DNA of 10,669 nucleotides from Patescibacteria group bacterium (GCA_018826025.1 JAHKAK010000049.1:1-10669), one strand, 5' to 3'; positions 1 through 5,903 are shown, counted from the first letter of the stretch. Translations and numbers: made by a program. Notes: generated by a model not told the origin, from the sequence alone.

Positions 1-935
1 AATTACGCCAGACATTACAGAATTTCGGTACGCAAGTGGATAGCAAAATGGGCGATTCAACCAAAATGTTCCAACAACAATTTGCCCAGAGCGCCAAGAT
101 TGTGCGCGACGTCACCGAGCGCTTAACCAAGCTGGACGAAACCAATAAGCAAGTGATGGGCGTGGCCGAGCAACTGCAGGGGCTGGAAGACGTTTTAAAA
201 AATCCCAAGCACCGCGGCGTGCTGGGCGAATATTTTTTGGAGAATGTTTTAAAAAACGTTTTGCCGCCGAAAAATTATCAGATGCAATATGAATTCAAGA
301 ACGGCGATATTGTTGACGCGGCGGTTTTTGTCAAAGATAAAATTATCCCCATAGACTCTAAATTCTCGCTGGAAAATTATAACCGCATTTTGAACGAAAA
401 AGATCCGGTGGAAAAAGAACACTTGGAAAGGCAGTTTAAAGCGGATTTAAAAAATCGGATAGACGAAACCGCCAAATATATCCGGCCCAATGAAGACACA
501 ATGGATTTTGCTTTTATGTTCATCCCGGCCGAGGGGATTTATTACGACTTGCTGATAAATCAGGTGGGCGCGATAAAAGTGAACACGCGCGATTTGATAG
601 AATATGCCTTTAAAGAAAAACACGTAATCATTGTTTCGCCGACTTCCTTTTTCGCCTATTTACAAACTGTGATGCAGGGCTTGCGCGCCCTGCAAATTGA
701 AGAGTCGGCTAAGGAAATCCGTAAATACGTGGAAATGCTGCAAAAGCACTTATTAAGCTATGAAGAATATTTAAAGAAACTGGGCAACAATTTAGGCACG
801 ACCGTGAATATGTATAATCGCGCCTATAAAGAATTCGGTAAGATTGACAAGGACGTGGTTAAAATCACCGGCAAGACCGGCGAGATTGAACCCATACAAA
901 TTGTCGGGCCGGCCGCGGGGGAGGAAGAGGAATAA
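1..935 (+). CDS. rmuC: RmuC family DNA recombination protein, 5' partial
   Basis: This is the C-terminal part of an RmuC protein, a family linked to limiting DNA rearrangements such as inversions at short repeats, with a nuclease-like fold. The frame is open to the window edge (first complete codon at base 3), so the true start lies upstream. The GTG at 36 is probably internal, because the residues before it (LRQTLQNFGTQ) continue the coiled-coil character. What remains is a Gln/Lys-rich helical stretch, then the conserved core: GVLGEYFLENVL followed by LPPKNYQMQY (about 216-290), VDAAVF, PIDSKFSLENY (about 345-380), and later FMFIPAEGIYYDLL (about 515-550) and SPTSFFAYLQTV. The protein ends in an acidic tail, GEEEE. 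The N-terminal membrane anchor usual for the family would be outside the window. No clear intrinsic terminator follows. Family assignment is firm; the biochemical role is known only from the family. Confidence 0.93.
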   Translation, partial: LRQTLQNFGTQVDSKMGDSTKMFQQQFAQSAKIVRDVTERLTKLDETNKQVMGVAEQLQGLEDVLKNPKHRGVLGEYFLENVLKNVLPPKNYQMQYEFKNGDIVDAAVFVKDKIIPIDSKFSLENYNRILNEKDPVEKEHLERQFKADLKNRIDETAKYIRPNEDTMDFAFMFIPAEGIYYDLLINQVGAIKVNTRDLIEYAFKEKHVIIVSPTSFFAYLQTVMQGLRALQIEESAKEIRKYVEMLQKHLLSYEEYLKKLGNNLGTTVNMYNRAYKEFGKIDKDVVKITGKTGEIEPIQIVGPAAGEEEE

Positions 936-937
936 AT

Positions 938-957
938 AAGTGATAAGTGATAAGTAA
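938..957. repeat. short tandem repeat after rmuC
   Basis: The heptamer AAGTGAT occurs twice in tandem and begins a third time, directly after the rmuC stop codon. It is an ordinary slippage-type microrepeat with no evident function. Confidence 0.6.
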
Positions 958-965
958 ATTGTTGA

Positions 966-1116
966 CCCCCGTATAGAAGTTCAGCCGTACTTTATAGAGT
1001 ATCAAGTAAGCGGGCGATTACGCCCGCCGGCCAACGCCTAACGCCGTAAGCAATGGCGGGCAGGCCTACGGCTCTTACCGCAATGAGCCGTATTTTACAG
1101 CGAACTTCTAACAGGG
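966..1116. repeat. inverted-repeat element, copy 1 of a tandem pair
   Basis: About 151 bases bounded by imperfect inverted ends: CCCCCGTATAGAAGTTC at 966-982 and GAACTTCTAACAGGG at 1102-1116. The interior is strongly structured. It contains a 7-bp stem with an ATTA loop (GCGGGCG/CGCCCGC, 1010-1027) and an 8-bp stem TACGGCTC/GAGCCGTA (1067-1092). No credible protein is encoded. The ends recur in the neighbouring copy, so this looks like a small non-autonomous repeat (MITE-like) or a structured RNA, rather than a random spacer. No transposase is present here and mobility is not shown. Confidence 0.65.
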
Positions 1117-1120
1117 CTTG

Positions 1121-1229
1121 CCCCGTATAAAAGTTCAGCCGCGCTTGTTTATGAATCATGTAAGAAAGCGATTCGCCTTCGGCTTTATTCTGTGGCGACA
1201 ATGAATTTTATTTAAAACTTCTAACGGGG
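1121..1229. repeat. inverted-repeat element, copy 2 of a tandem pair
   Basis: About 109 bases with the same ends as the preceding element: CCCCGTATAAAAGTT at 1121-1135 and AACTTCTAACGGGG at 1216-1229. Both copies continue from the left end into CAGCCG, and both right ends continue into CTTGC. The interior differs from copy 1 in sequence and length, and includes a TCGCC/GGCGA pairing (about 1173-1198). The conserved right end runs into the -35 box of the predicted rplU promoter. Confidence 0.65.
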
Positions 1230-1230
1230 C

Positions 1231-1259
1231 TTGCTTTTTAAGCGGGTTTTTGATACTAT
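1231..1259 (+). promoter_or_regulatory. predicted sigma70-type promoter for rplU
   Basis: TTGCTT (1231-1236), a 17-base spacer and TACTAT (1254-1259) give a near-consensus promoter reading toward rplU. Transcription would begin near 1266, leaving a leader of about 120 bases. The -35 box lies at the conserved right end of the upstream repeat element, so the repeat may have contributed the promoter. Confidence 0.6.
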
Positions 1260-1273
1260 AGAAGCAATAAATT

Positions 1274-1290
1274 AACCCGAAAGGGTTTTT
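1274..1290 (+). promoter_or_regulatory. small terminator-like hairpin in the rplU leader
   Basis: AACCC-GAAA-GGGTT followed by T residues, just downstream of the predicted transcription start. A 5-bp stem with a GAAA tetraloop and U-tract resembles a weak intrinsic terminator, and could act in attenuation of the rplU transcript. The stem is short, so this is tentative. Confidence 0.35.
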
Positions 1291-1303
1291 AAATTATAAA
1301 ATT

Positions 1304-1381
1304 ATGGATATCGCAATAATCAAAACCGGTGGCCCCGTAAAATCCCGCTACGCGGGATCACGGGGTAAACAAACAATATAA
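1304..1381 (+). pseudogene. duplicated rplU start interrupted by an in-frame palindrome (possible leader peptide)
   Basis: A 25-codon frame begins ATG GAT ATC GCA and encodes MDIAIIKTGG, which matches the L21 N-terminus 82 bases downstream (MNLAVIKTGGKQ). After GGTGG there is a 33-base palindrome (1333-1365). The reading then resumes as GGT AAA CAA, restoring the expected GKQ, before a TAA at 1379-1381. Removing the palindrome would give MDIAIIKTGGKQTI. The 11 bases ATAAAATTATG are identical at both start sites. The stop lies four bases before the rplU ATG, which would permit termination-reinitiation coupling. It is either a relic of a duplication or recombination at rplU, or a translated leader peptide. 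Neither start has a Shine-Dalgarno sequence. Confidence 0.6.
1333..1365 (+). repeat. 33-base palindromic hairpin inside the duplicated rplU start
   Basis: Outer arms CCCCGT (1333-1338) and ACGGGG (1360-1365) enclose an inner perfect 7-bp stem, ATCCCGC/GCGGGAT, with a TAC loop. There is no U-tract, so it is not a conventional terminator. Its length is exactly 11 codons and it keeps the frame, as an inserted palindromic element would. Its ends (CCCCGTA...ACGGGG) resemble those of the upstream inverted-repeat elements. Confidence 0.7.
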
Positions 1382-1385
1382 AATT

Positions 1386-1688
1386 ATGAACTTAGCTGTA
1401 ATAAAAACGGGTGGTAAACAGTATCTGATTACTCCCGGGCAAAAATTAAAGATTGAAAAAATAGAAGGGGAAGAAGGCGGCAAGGTCTTTTTTGACCAAA
1501 TCTTGTTAACCGTGGAAAAAGATAAAACGCAAATTGGTCAGCCGCGCGTGGCCGGCGCGCCAGTTAGCGCAAAAATTTTGAAGCAAGACCGGGCCGATAA
1601 AATAACGGTTTTTAAGTATAAATCCAAAAAGCGCCACAAGGTTAAGCGTGGCCATCGCCAGCCCTATACTTTAGTGGAGATAGAATAA
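1386..1688 (+). CDS. rplU: 50S ribosomal protein L21
   Basis: L21 is a structural protein of the large ribosomal subunit that binds 23S rRNA. The 100-residue product is full length for the family (about 100-105). It starts MNLAVIKTGGKQY, the standard L21 N-terminus, and carries the C-terminal signature VFKYKSKKRHKVKRGHRQPYT, rich in basic residues for RNA contact. The ATG at 1386 is fixed by that N-terminus. No Shine-Dalgarno sequence precedes it (upstream bases are AT-rich), and the hairpin-containing copy of the gene start ends four bases before it. In most bacteria rplU is followed by rpmA (L27) and often obgE. Here a terminator follows instead, so rplU appears monocistronic. Regulation probably lies in the structured leader; this is inference. 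Confidence 0.97.
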   Translation: MNLAVIKTGGKQYLITPGQKLKIEKIEGEEGGKVFFDQILLTVEKDKTQIGQPRVAGAPVSAKILKQDRADKITVFKYKSKKRHKVKRGHRQPYTLVEIE

Positions 1689-1705
1689 GGCTATAAAACA
1701 TTGAT

Positions 1706-1739
1706 AATCCCGTTTCGCGAAATGCGGAGCGGGATTTTT
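1706..1739 (+). terminator. intrinsic terminator of rplU
   Basis: A 13-bp stem with two G-U pairs (AATCCCGTTTCGC, 1706-1718, with GCGGAGCGGGATT, 1724-1736), a GAAAT loop and a T5 tract, 17 bases after the rplU stop codon. Confidence 0.85.
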
Positions 1740-1799
1740 AGTCCATCTTTTGTTTTTGTACGGTCTCGCTGAGCAAGATTAGGGCTGTGGACAAAATGC

Positions 1800-1828
1800 T
1801 TGAGGGGGTGGCTGGCTTTTGGTATAAT
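1800..1828 (+). promoter_or_regulatory. predicted extended -10 promoter for the ligase/TPR gene
   Basis: TTGAGG (1800-1805), a 17-base spacer and a perfect TATAAT (1823-1828) preceded by TGG, which supplies the extended -10 TG. This is the strongest promoter match in the window. Transcription would start near 1835, giving a leader of about 115 bases. Confidence 0.75.
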
Positions 1829-1845
1829 CAATATAAGAAATCCGG

Positions 1846-1904
1846 ACCACTATAAAAAATAGTCGGTGTTTTTGTATTTAACTTCACAACGACTTTTCGT
1901 TTTT
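1846..1904 (+). promoter_or_regulatory. leader with two successive terminator-like hairpins
   Basis: The first hairpin pairs ACC+ACTAT (1846-1853) with ATAGT+GGT (1859-1867, one bulged C) and is followed by T5 at 1869-1873. The second pairs AACGA (1888-1892) with TCGTT (1897-1901) and is followed by T3. Both lie between the promoter and the start codon, in the arrangement of a transcription attenuator. No known riboswitch consensus was recognised. The stems are AT-rich and may be weak. Confidence 0.4.
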
Positions 1905-1950
1905 GTCTAAATTTTTAGGCGAGCGGCGGTTGTTGGTGAAAAAAATAAGC

Positions 1951-4329
1951 ATGAGCAAAGAAAGCGATTTGAAGGTGGTCGGGTTTTGTAATTGGGTCAT
2001 TAAATACGGCCTGTATTTGTTGGCCTTTCTGACGCCGTTATTTTTTCTGCCATTTAACACCAATATTTTGGAGTTGAACAAGCAGCTTCTCCTGGTGGTT
2101 TTTGCCTTGATATTGTTGATTGCCTGGATTGGCAAAATGATCGCCGAGGGTTCAATGGAAATGAAGAAAAGCTGGTTAAACATTGGTTTAGCGCTTTTTA
2201 GCCTTTCTTATTTGGTTAGCAGTATTTTATCCAAAAATCTTTATCAGAGCTTGGTGGGTTCGGGCGGAGTAATTAGTGAGTCGTTCTTTTCACTTTGCGC
2301 TCTGTTAATCGTTTTTTTTGTCGCGGTTAATAACATTAAAAGCCGCCAGGAAATCTTTAACGCGATTTTTGTTCTGGTTTGTTCTGGTTTATTAGTCGGT
2401 TTATTCGGCGCCTTGCAATTAGCCGGTAAATTTTTGCTGCCTTGGGATTTTGCCAAAAACGTGAGCTTTAATACGATTGGTTCCGTTAATTCTTTGGAAA
2501 TTTTCTTGGCGTCGCTGCTGGTTTTAACAATGGTGCTTTTTGTGGAAAATGATGTTGTTCGGTGGCGGCAATTTTTCTATGGTATCGCCGCGGCTTTTTT
2601 TCTGATAATGATTTTGTCAATAAATTTTGTTAATGTTTGGTGGGCGTTATTATTGGTTGGCGTGATTATTGTTTCGTTAGGGATAATCAACCGAACGCAA
2701 ATTAGTCAATATCGTTTGATTCTGCCAATGCTTGTTTTGGCTTTCGCGGTCTTGATGCTTTTGCCGGTTCGCCTGAATATTTTTACCTGGTTCACTTTAC
2801 CTTCGGAGGTTTCGCCATCTTGGAGCGCGTCAATAAATATTGATAAGCAGGCGCTGAAAGAAAAACCTATTTTTGGCACGGGGCCGGGCAGTTATTCTTA
2901 CGCTTACGGATTATATCGCGATAAAATTTTAAACCAGACTGATTTTTGGAACGTGCGATTTAATCAGGGTATTTCTAAAGTCGCCAGCCAGCCCGTGATG
3001 CTTGGTTTGGCCGGTTGGCTGATTTGGTTGATATTGACGGTGGGGTTTGCGGCCTATGGCTTGTTTGTTTTAATCCGGCGCCGCGGCCAAAATTGGCCCT
3101 TGGCCTTGGCTCTGTTTTTAACGTGGTTTTTCTTAGCTTTCTCTCAATTTCTTTACGGCGCGAACTTGTTGTTGGAATTTATGTTTTGGCTGATGCTGGG
3201 GCTGTCGTTCTTGAGCTTGAAAACCTTGGCCGTTAAGGGTGGGGAAAAGAGCGAGGTGGCTATTGACGATATTCCGGCGATGTCGGTATCGTTTGACCGC
3301 ACTTCTCCTTTCGCGTCGGTGCTGTCTTTCGCGTTCGTGATCGTTTTGGTGGTGACCATTAGCGCTTTGTATCTGGGGGGAAGTTATTATTATGCTGATA
3401 TTTTGTATCAAAAAGGAGTAAATATGGTGAATGCTAAAGGCGATCTGGAGAACGGCACGATAAAAATTAAGGACGCGGTTTTATTAAACCCTTATAATGA
3501 CCTTTATTTGCGCACGCTTTCTCAGGCCGCGTTGCAGCGGGTTACGGAAGAAATAGCCCAGCCGCAGAGTCCCCAGCGCGATGCTAACGTGCAAAATTTA
3601 ATTGCTACCGCCATCAACATCGGTAAGCGTTCAACAGAATTGGCGCCATTGAACGTTGACAATTGGACGCAAAGGGCCGGCATTTACCGTTCGGTTATGG
3701 GTTTAGTCAGCGGTGCGGAGCAGTGGGCTTTTGATTCCTATAATGAGGCCACGAAACTGGAACCGCAAAACCCGCTTTATTATTTGGATTTGGGCCGTAC
3801 GTACGGTTTAGCCGCTGATTTATTAGCTCAGGCCGCGCAAAATGATAAAGAAGCCGCGGCCAAAAGGGATAATTATTTAACGAAAGCCGAAGAGACGCTA
3901 AAGACTTCGGTCAGCCTTAAACCAGATTACGCGCAAGCTTTGTTTGAACTGGCGTTGATAGAAGATCGCAGCGGCAAAGCGGATGAAGCCATTGCTAATA
4001 TGGTGCAAACCAGAAATCTTTACCCGCAGGATATTGGAGTGGCATTTCAATTGGGCTTGTTGTATTATAAAAAGTCTGATTGGGATTTAGCGCGGGCGGA
4101 ATTTGAGCGGGCAACACTGATTGATCAGAATTATTCCAACGCTCGGTATTTTCTGGGTTTGGTTTATGATCAGTTAGGCAATAAAACCGCGGCCATTGAC
4201 CAATTTATTGCGGTGGAAAAATTAAATCCAGATAATCAGGAAATTAAAACTATTTTAGTGAATTTACGCGCTGGCAAACCGGCTATTTCCCAAGTGCCGA
4301 CGCAACCAAGCCAAGTGCCGATAGAGTAG
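1951..4329 (+). CDS. O-antigen ligase-like polytopic membrane protein with C-terminal TPR region
   Basis: A 792-residue membrane protein. The first 480 or so residues hold about a dozen hydrophobic segments, beginning near YGLYLLAFLTPLFFLPF. The family signature KPIFGTGPGSYSYAYGLYRD (residues about 305-324) and FWNVRF (332-337) match the Wzy_C/O-antigen ligase superfamily, whose members join or polymerise lipid-linked glycans on the outer face of the membrane. After a last membrane segment ending at GGSYYYADILY comes a soluble region (about 491-770) with tetratricopeptide-like helices (for example SYNEATKLEPQNPLYYLDLG and AALFELA-type repeats), then a Pro/Gln tail. The ATG at 1951 is preferred; TTG 1903 and GTG 1936 are alternative in-frame starts and no site has a clear Shine-Dalgarno sequence. 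The ligase His motif is not evident, so enzymatic activity is uncertain. It is likely monocistronic. Confidence 0.8.
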   Translation: MSKESDLKVVGFCNWVIKYGLYLLAFLTPLFFLPFNTNILELNKQLLLVVFALILLIAWIGKMIAEGSMEMKKSWLNIGLALFSLSYLVSSILSKNLYQSLVGSGGVISESFFSLCALLIVFFVAVNNIKSRQEIFNAIFVLVCSGLLVGLFGALQLAGKFLLPWDFAKNVSFNTIGSVNSLEIFLASLLVLTMVLFVENDVVRWRQFFYGIAAAFFLIMILSINFVNVWWALLLVGVIIVSLGIINRTQISQYRLILPMLVLAFAVLMLLPVRLNIFTWFTLPSEVSPSWSASINIDKQALKEKPIFGTGPGSYSYAYGLYRDKILNQTDFWNVRFNQGISKVASQPVMLGLAGWLIWLILTVGFAAYGLFVLIRRRGQNWPLALALFLTWFFLAFSQFLYGANLLLEFMFWLMLGLSFLSLKTLAVKGGEKSEVAIDDIPAMSVSFDRTSPFASVLSFAFVIVLVVTISALYLGGSYYYADILYQKGVNMVNAKGDLENGTIKIKDAVLLNPYNDLYLRTLSQAALQRVTEEIAQPQSPQRDANVQNLIATAINIGKRSTELAPLNVDNWTQRAGIYRSVMGLVSGAEQWAFDSYNEATKLEPQNPLYYLDLGRTYGLAADLLAQAAQNDKEAAAKRDNYLTKAEETLKTSVSLKPDYAQALFELALIEDRSGKADEAIANMVQTRNLYPQDIGVAFQLGLLYYKKSDWDLARAEFERATLIDQNYSNARYFLGLVYDQLGNKTAAIDQFIAVEKLNPDNQEIKTILVNLRAGKPAISQVPTQPSQVPIE

Positions 4330-4355
4330 AAATAATAGTTTATGGAAACATAATA

Positions 4356-4390
4356 AAAATCCCGTCTCGCTTTTAGCGAGGCGGGATTTT
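4356..4390. terminator. bidirectional intrinsic terminator between convergent genes
   Basis: A 16-bp stem (4356-4371 with 4375-4390, one G-U pair) and a TTT loop, with an A-run on the left and a T-run on the right, so it can terminate both the ligase/TPR transcript and the purD transcript. It lies 26 bases after the plus-strand stop and 11 bases after the purD stop. Confidence 0.93.
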
Positions 4391-4401
4391 GTTAGGTTCT
4401 A

Positions 4402-5688
4402 TTATGAATGAATTTGTGTTTTAAGGGTCTTTGTGCCGATATCTTTGCGGTATTGCATGCCTTTGAATTTGATGAAGCGAATTGCTTCGTAGGCTCGATT
4501 AAGAGTTTCTTGAAGAGTTTCGCCGACTGCCGTAACTCCGAGCACGCGGCCGCCGGAAGTTCGCAGTTGATTGCTGTACATTGTGCCAGCGTGAAATACG
4601 ACAACACCTGGAACTTTTTCTGCTTCGGTAATACCGAATATCGTAATTCCTTTTTTGTATTTTCCCGGATATCCGCCAGAAGCCAGAACAACACAAACGG
4701 TAAACCCCGAATGCCATTCAATCGTAAGTTCAGCGAGCTTCCCGTCAACGCAAGCGTCAAAAACATCAAGTAGATCGGTTTTTAGCAGGCGCATATAGCT
4801 TTGAGTTTCTGGATCGCCGAATCTTGCATTATATTCCAGTACTTTTGGTCCATCGGTTGTTATTTTGAGTCCTGGATATAGGCAGCCGGTAAAAGCTCGT
4901 CTTTTTTCTGTAAGAGCTTGCAAAGTCGGACGAACAATTTGTTCGTTCACGTCTTGCAAAGTTTGCGCATTGACCCATGGCACGGGGGCGATTGTCCCCA
5001 TACCGCCAGTATTCTTGCCTTTGTCGCCGTCGAAAATAGGTTTGTGGTCTTGAGCCGTTGGTAACAGAATTGAAGTTTTACCGTCGCAGAGAGCGTGAAT
5101 GGAAATTTCTGGTCCATCCAAAAACTTCTCGACTATAACTTCGTTTCCCGCTTTTTTGTAAGCACGCTCAAGCATAATTTCCGTTAGGGCTTTTTCTGCT
5201 TTGGTGAGCGTTTTGCACGGGTAAGCACCTTTGCCAAGCGCAAGTCCGCTCGCCTTTACGACAATCGGCGCGCCGTGTTTGCGGATATATTTTAGTGCGT
5301 TGTCATATTTTCGAAAGATCTGAAATGGCGCGGTGGGAATGTTTTGCTCGCGCATAAGCCGTTTGGCATCTGCCTTAGATGCTTCGATTTGCGTTGCGGC
5401 GCGAGTCGGTCCAAAAATACGCAGGCCTCGACGGTGAAAAACATCAACTATGCCTAACGCGAGCGGATCTTCCGAACCCACTATCGTCAGGTCGATGGAG
5501 TTTTTTTCGGCGAAACGAGCCAAGCTTTTAATATCCGTGGTGGCAATTAGAACATTTTTAGCTATTTTACCAGTTCCGCCATTCCCAGGCGCGATATAAA
5601 GTTTGCCGACGCGGGGCGACTGCAGGAGTTTCCAAAGAAACGCGTGTCCTCTTCCGCCGCCATCAATAATCAAAACGTTACTAGACAT
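4402..5688 (-). CDS. purD: phosphoribosylamine-glycine ligase (GAR synthetase)
   Basis: PurD catalyses the ATP-dependent joining of glycine to phosphoribosylamine, the second step of de novo purine synthesis. The 428 residues are full length. Visible motifs: an N-terminal GGRGHA (11-16) at the usual GGREHA position, PGNGGT (35-40), the ATP-grasp KASGLALGKG (145-154), EKFLDGPEIS (187-196), QDHK (213-216), KNTGGMG (225-231), the metal/ATP site LEYNARFGDPETQ (284-296) and a C-terminal YRKDIG. The glutamate of GGREHA is Gly14 here, which is unusual. The start is well fixed: AAAGGAGA lies 7 bases upstream of the ATG, the only strong Shine-Dalgarno site seen in the window. It stands alone, without other pur genes and flanked by repeats. 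That with the different translation signal hints at acquisition by transfer, but this is inference. Confidence 0.95.
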   Translation of the reverse strand: MSSNVLIIDGGGRGHAFLWKLLQSPRVGKLYIAPGNGGTGKIAKNVLIATTDIKSLARFAEKNSIDLTIVGSEDPLALGIVDVFHRRGLRIFGPTRAATQIEASKADAKRLMREQNIPTAPFQIFRKYDNALKYIRKHGAPIVVKASGLALGKGAYPCKTLTKAEKALTEIMLERAYKKAGNEVIVEKFLDGPEISIHALCDGKTSILLPTAQDHKPIFDGDKGKNTGGMGTIAPVPWVNAQTLQDVNEQIVRPTLQALTEKRRAFTGCLYPGLKITTDGPKVLEYNARFGDPETQSYMRLLKTDLLDVFDACVDGKLAELTIEWHSGFTVCVVLASGGYPGKYKKGITIFGITEAEKVPGVVVFHAGTMYSNQLRTSGGRVLGVTAVGETLQETLNRAYEAIRFIKFKGMQYRKDIGTKTLKTQIHS

Positions 5689-5695
5689 ATTAATT

Positions 5696-5703
5696 TCTCC
5701 TTT
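5696..5703 (-). promoter_or_regulatory. strong Shine-Dalgarno site of purD
   Basis: AAAGGAGA on the minus strand, 7 bases before the purD ATG. It fixes the purD start, and it stands out because rplU, recR, dnaB and cysS lack any such site. Confidence 0.85.
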
Positions 5704-5730
5704 TGTTGTTAAGGTACGGTTATTTTAAAA

Positions 5731-5785
5731 TCTCCCCTAATCCCTCCTAAAGGAGGGGAACTCCTTTTCTTAATTTAAGAAGAGG
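5731..5785. repeat. paired-hairpin repeat, copy 1
   Basis: Lead sequence TCTCCCCTAAT, hairpin A CCCTCC-TAAA-GGAGGG (5742-5757), a short linker, then hairpin B CCTTTTCTTAA/TTAAGAAGAGG (5763-5785, one G-U pair). The same lead/A/B order recurs at 5904 and 6673 in the same orientation. Confidence 0.65.
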
Positions 5786-5790
5786 CTGAT

Positions 5791-5857
5791 AGAGCTAAGT
5801 TCAGCTTTGGAGGAGTTATGGTAATTGGAGTCCTGGCAGAGCTAAGCTCAGCTTTGC
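5791..5857. repeat. 20-base direct repeat pair in the purD-recR gap
   Basis: 5791-5810 and 5838-5857 match at 18 of 20 positions (AGAGCTAAG-T/C-TCAGCTTTG-G/C), with a 47-base period. The second copy forms part of the first arm of the cloverleaf-like fold. Confidence 0.7.
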
Positions 5858-5898
5858 TTTAGCCAGAGACATTGGTCTCGCTCTAAAGAGCGGACTCC
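5827..5898. other. contiguous cloverleaf-like inverted-repeat structure (not a tRNA)
   Basis: A 7-bp outer stem GGAGTCC (5827-5833)/GGACTCC (5892-5898) encloses three arms with no unpaired bases between them. Arm 1 is TGGC...GCCA (5834-5865) with an internal imperfect stem, arm 2 is GAGAC-ATTG-GTCTC (5866-5879), and arm 3 is GCTC-TAAA-GAGC (5880-5891). The 72-base size and 7-bp closing stem resemble a tRNA, but there is no GTTCRAnYC T-arm on either strand. Whether it acts as RNA or as DNA cruciform is unknown. Confidence 0.55.
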
Positions 5899-5903
5899 AT
5901 AAT

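Noticed and set aside
992..1201. 69-codon minus-strand open frame over the rmuC-rplU spacer
   Set aside because: It runs across both inverted-repeat elements and its residues follow from their hairpins; no domain, ribosome binding site or hydrophobic pattern supports a gene. A repeat-encoded peptide cannot be fully excluded.
1903..1950. Upstream TTG start for the ligase/TPR protein
   Set aside because: It would overlap the second leader hairpin, adds a charged segment unlike the family, and lacks a ribosome binding site; ATG 1951 is simpler.
3133..3411. Minus-strand open frames inside the ligase/TPR gene
   Set aside because: They are low-complexity, charge-biased shadows of a well-supported plus-strand gene.
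4392..4773. Open frames of 121-125 codons on both strands within the 3' part of purD
   Set aside because: purD is full length and conserved in its own frame; these frames show no family features.
5791..5857. CRISPR array from the AGAGCTAAG direct repeats
   Set aside because: Only two units, and the spacer-like segment belongs to a fold; no cas genes nearby.
5827..5898. tRNA gene in the purD-recR gap
   Set aside because: The 7-bp stem and 72-base length fit, but there is no TTCRAnY T-loop, no proper anticodon arm and no CCA context on either strand.
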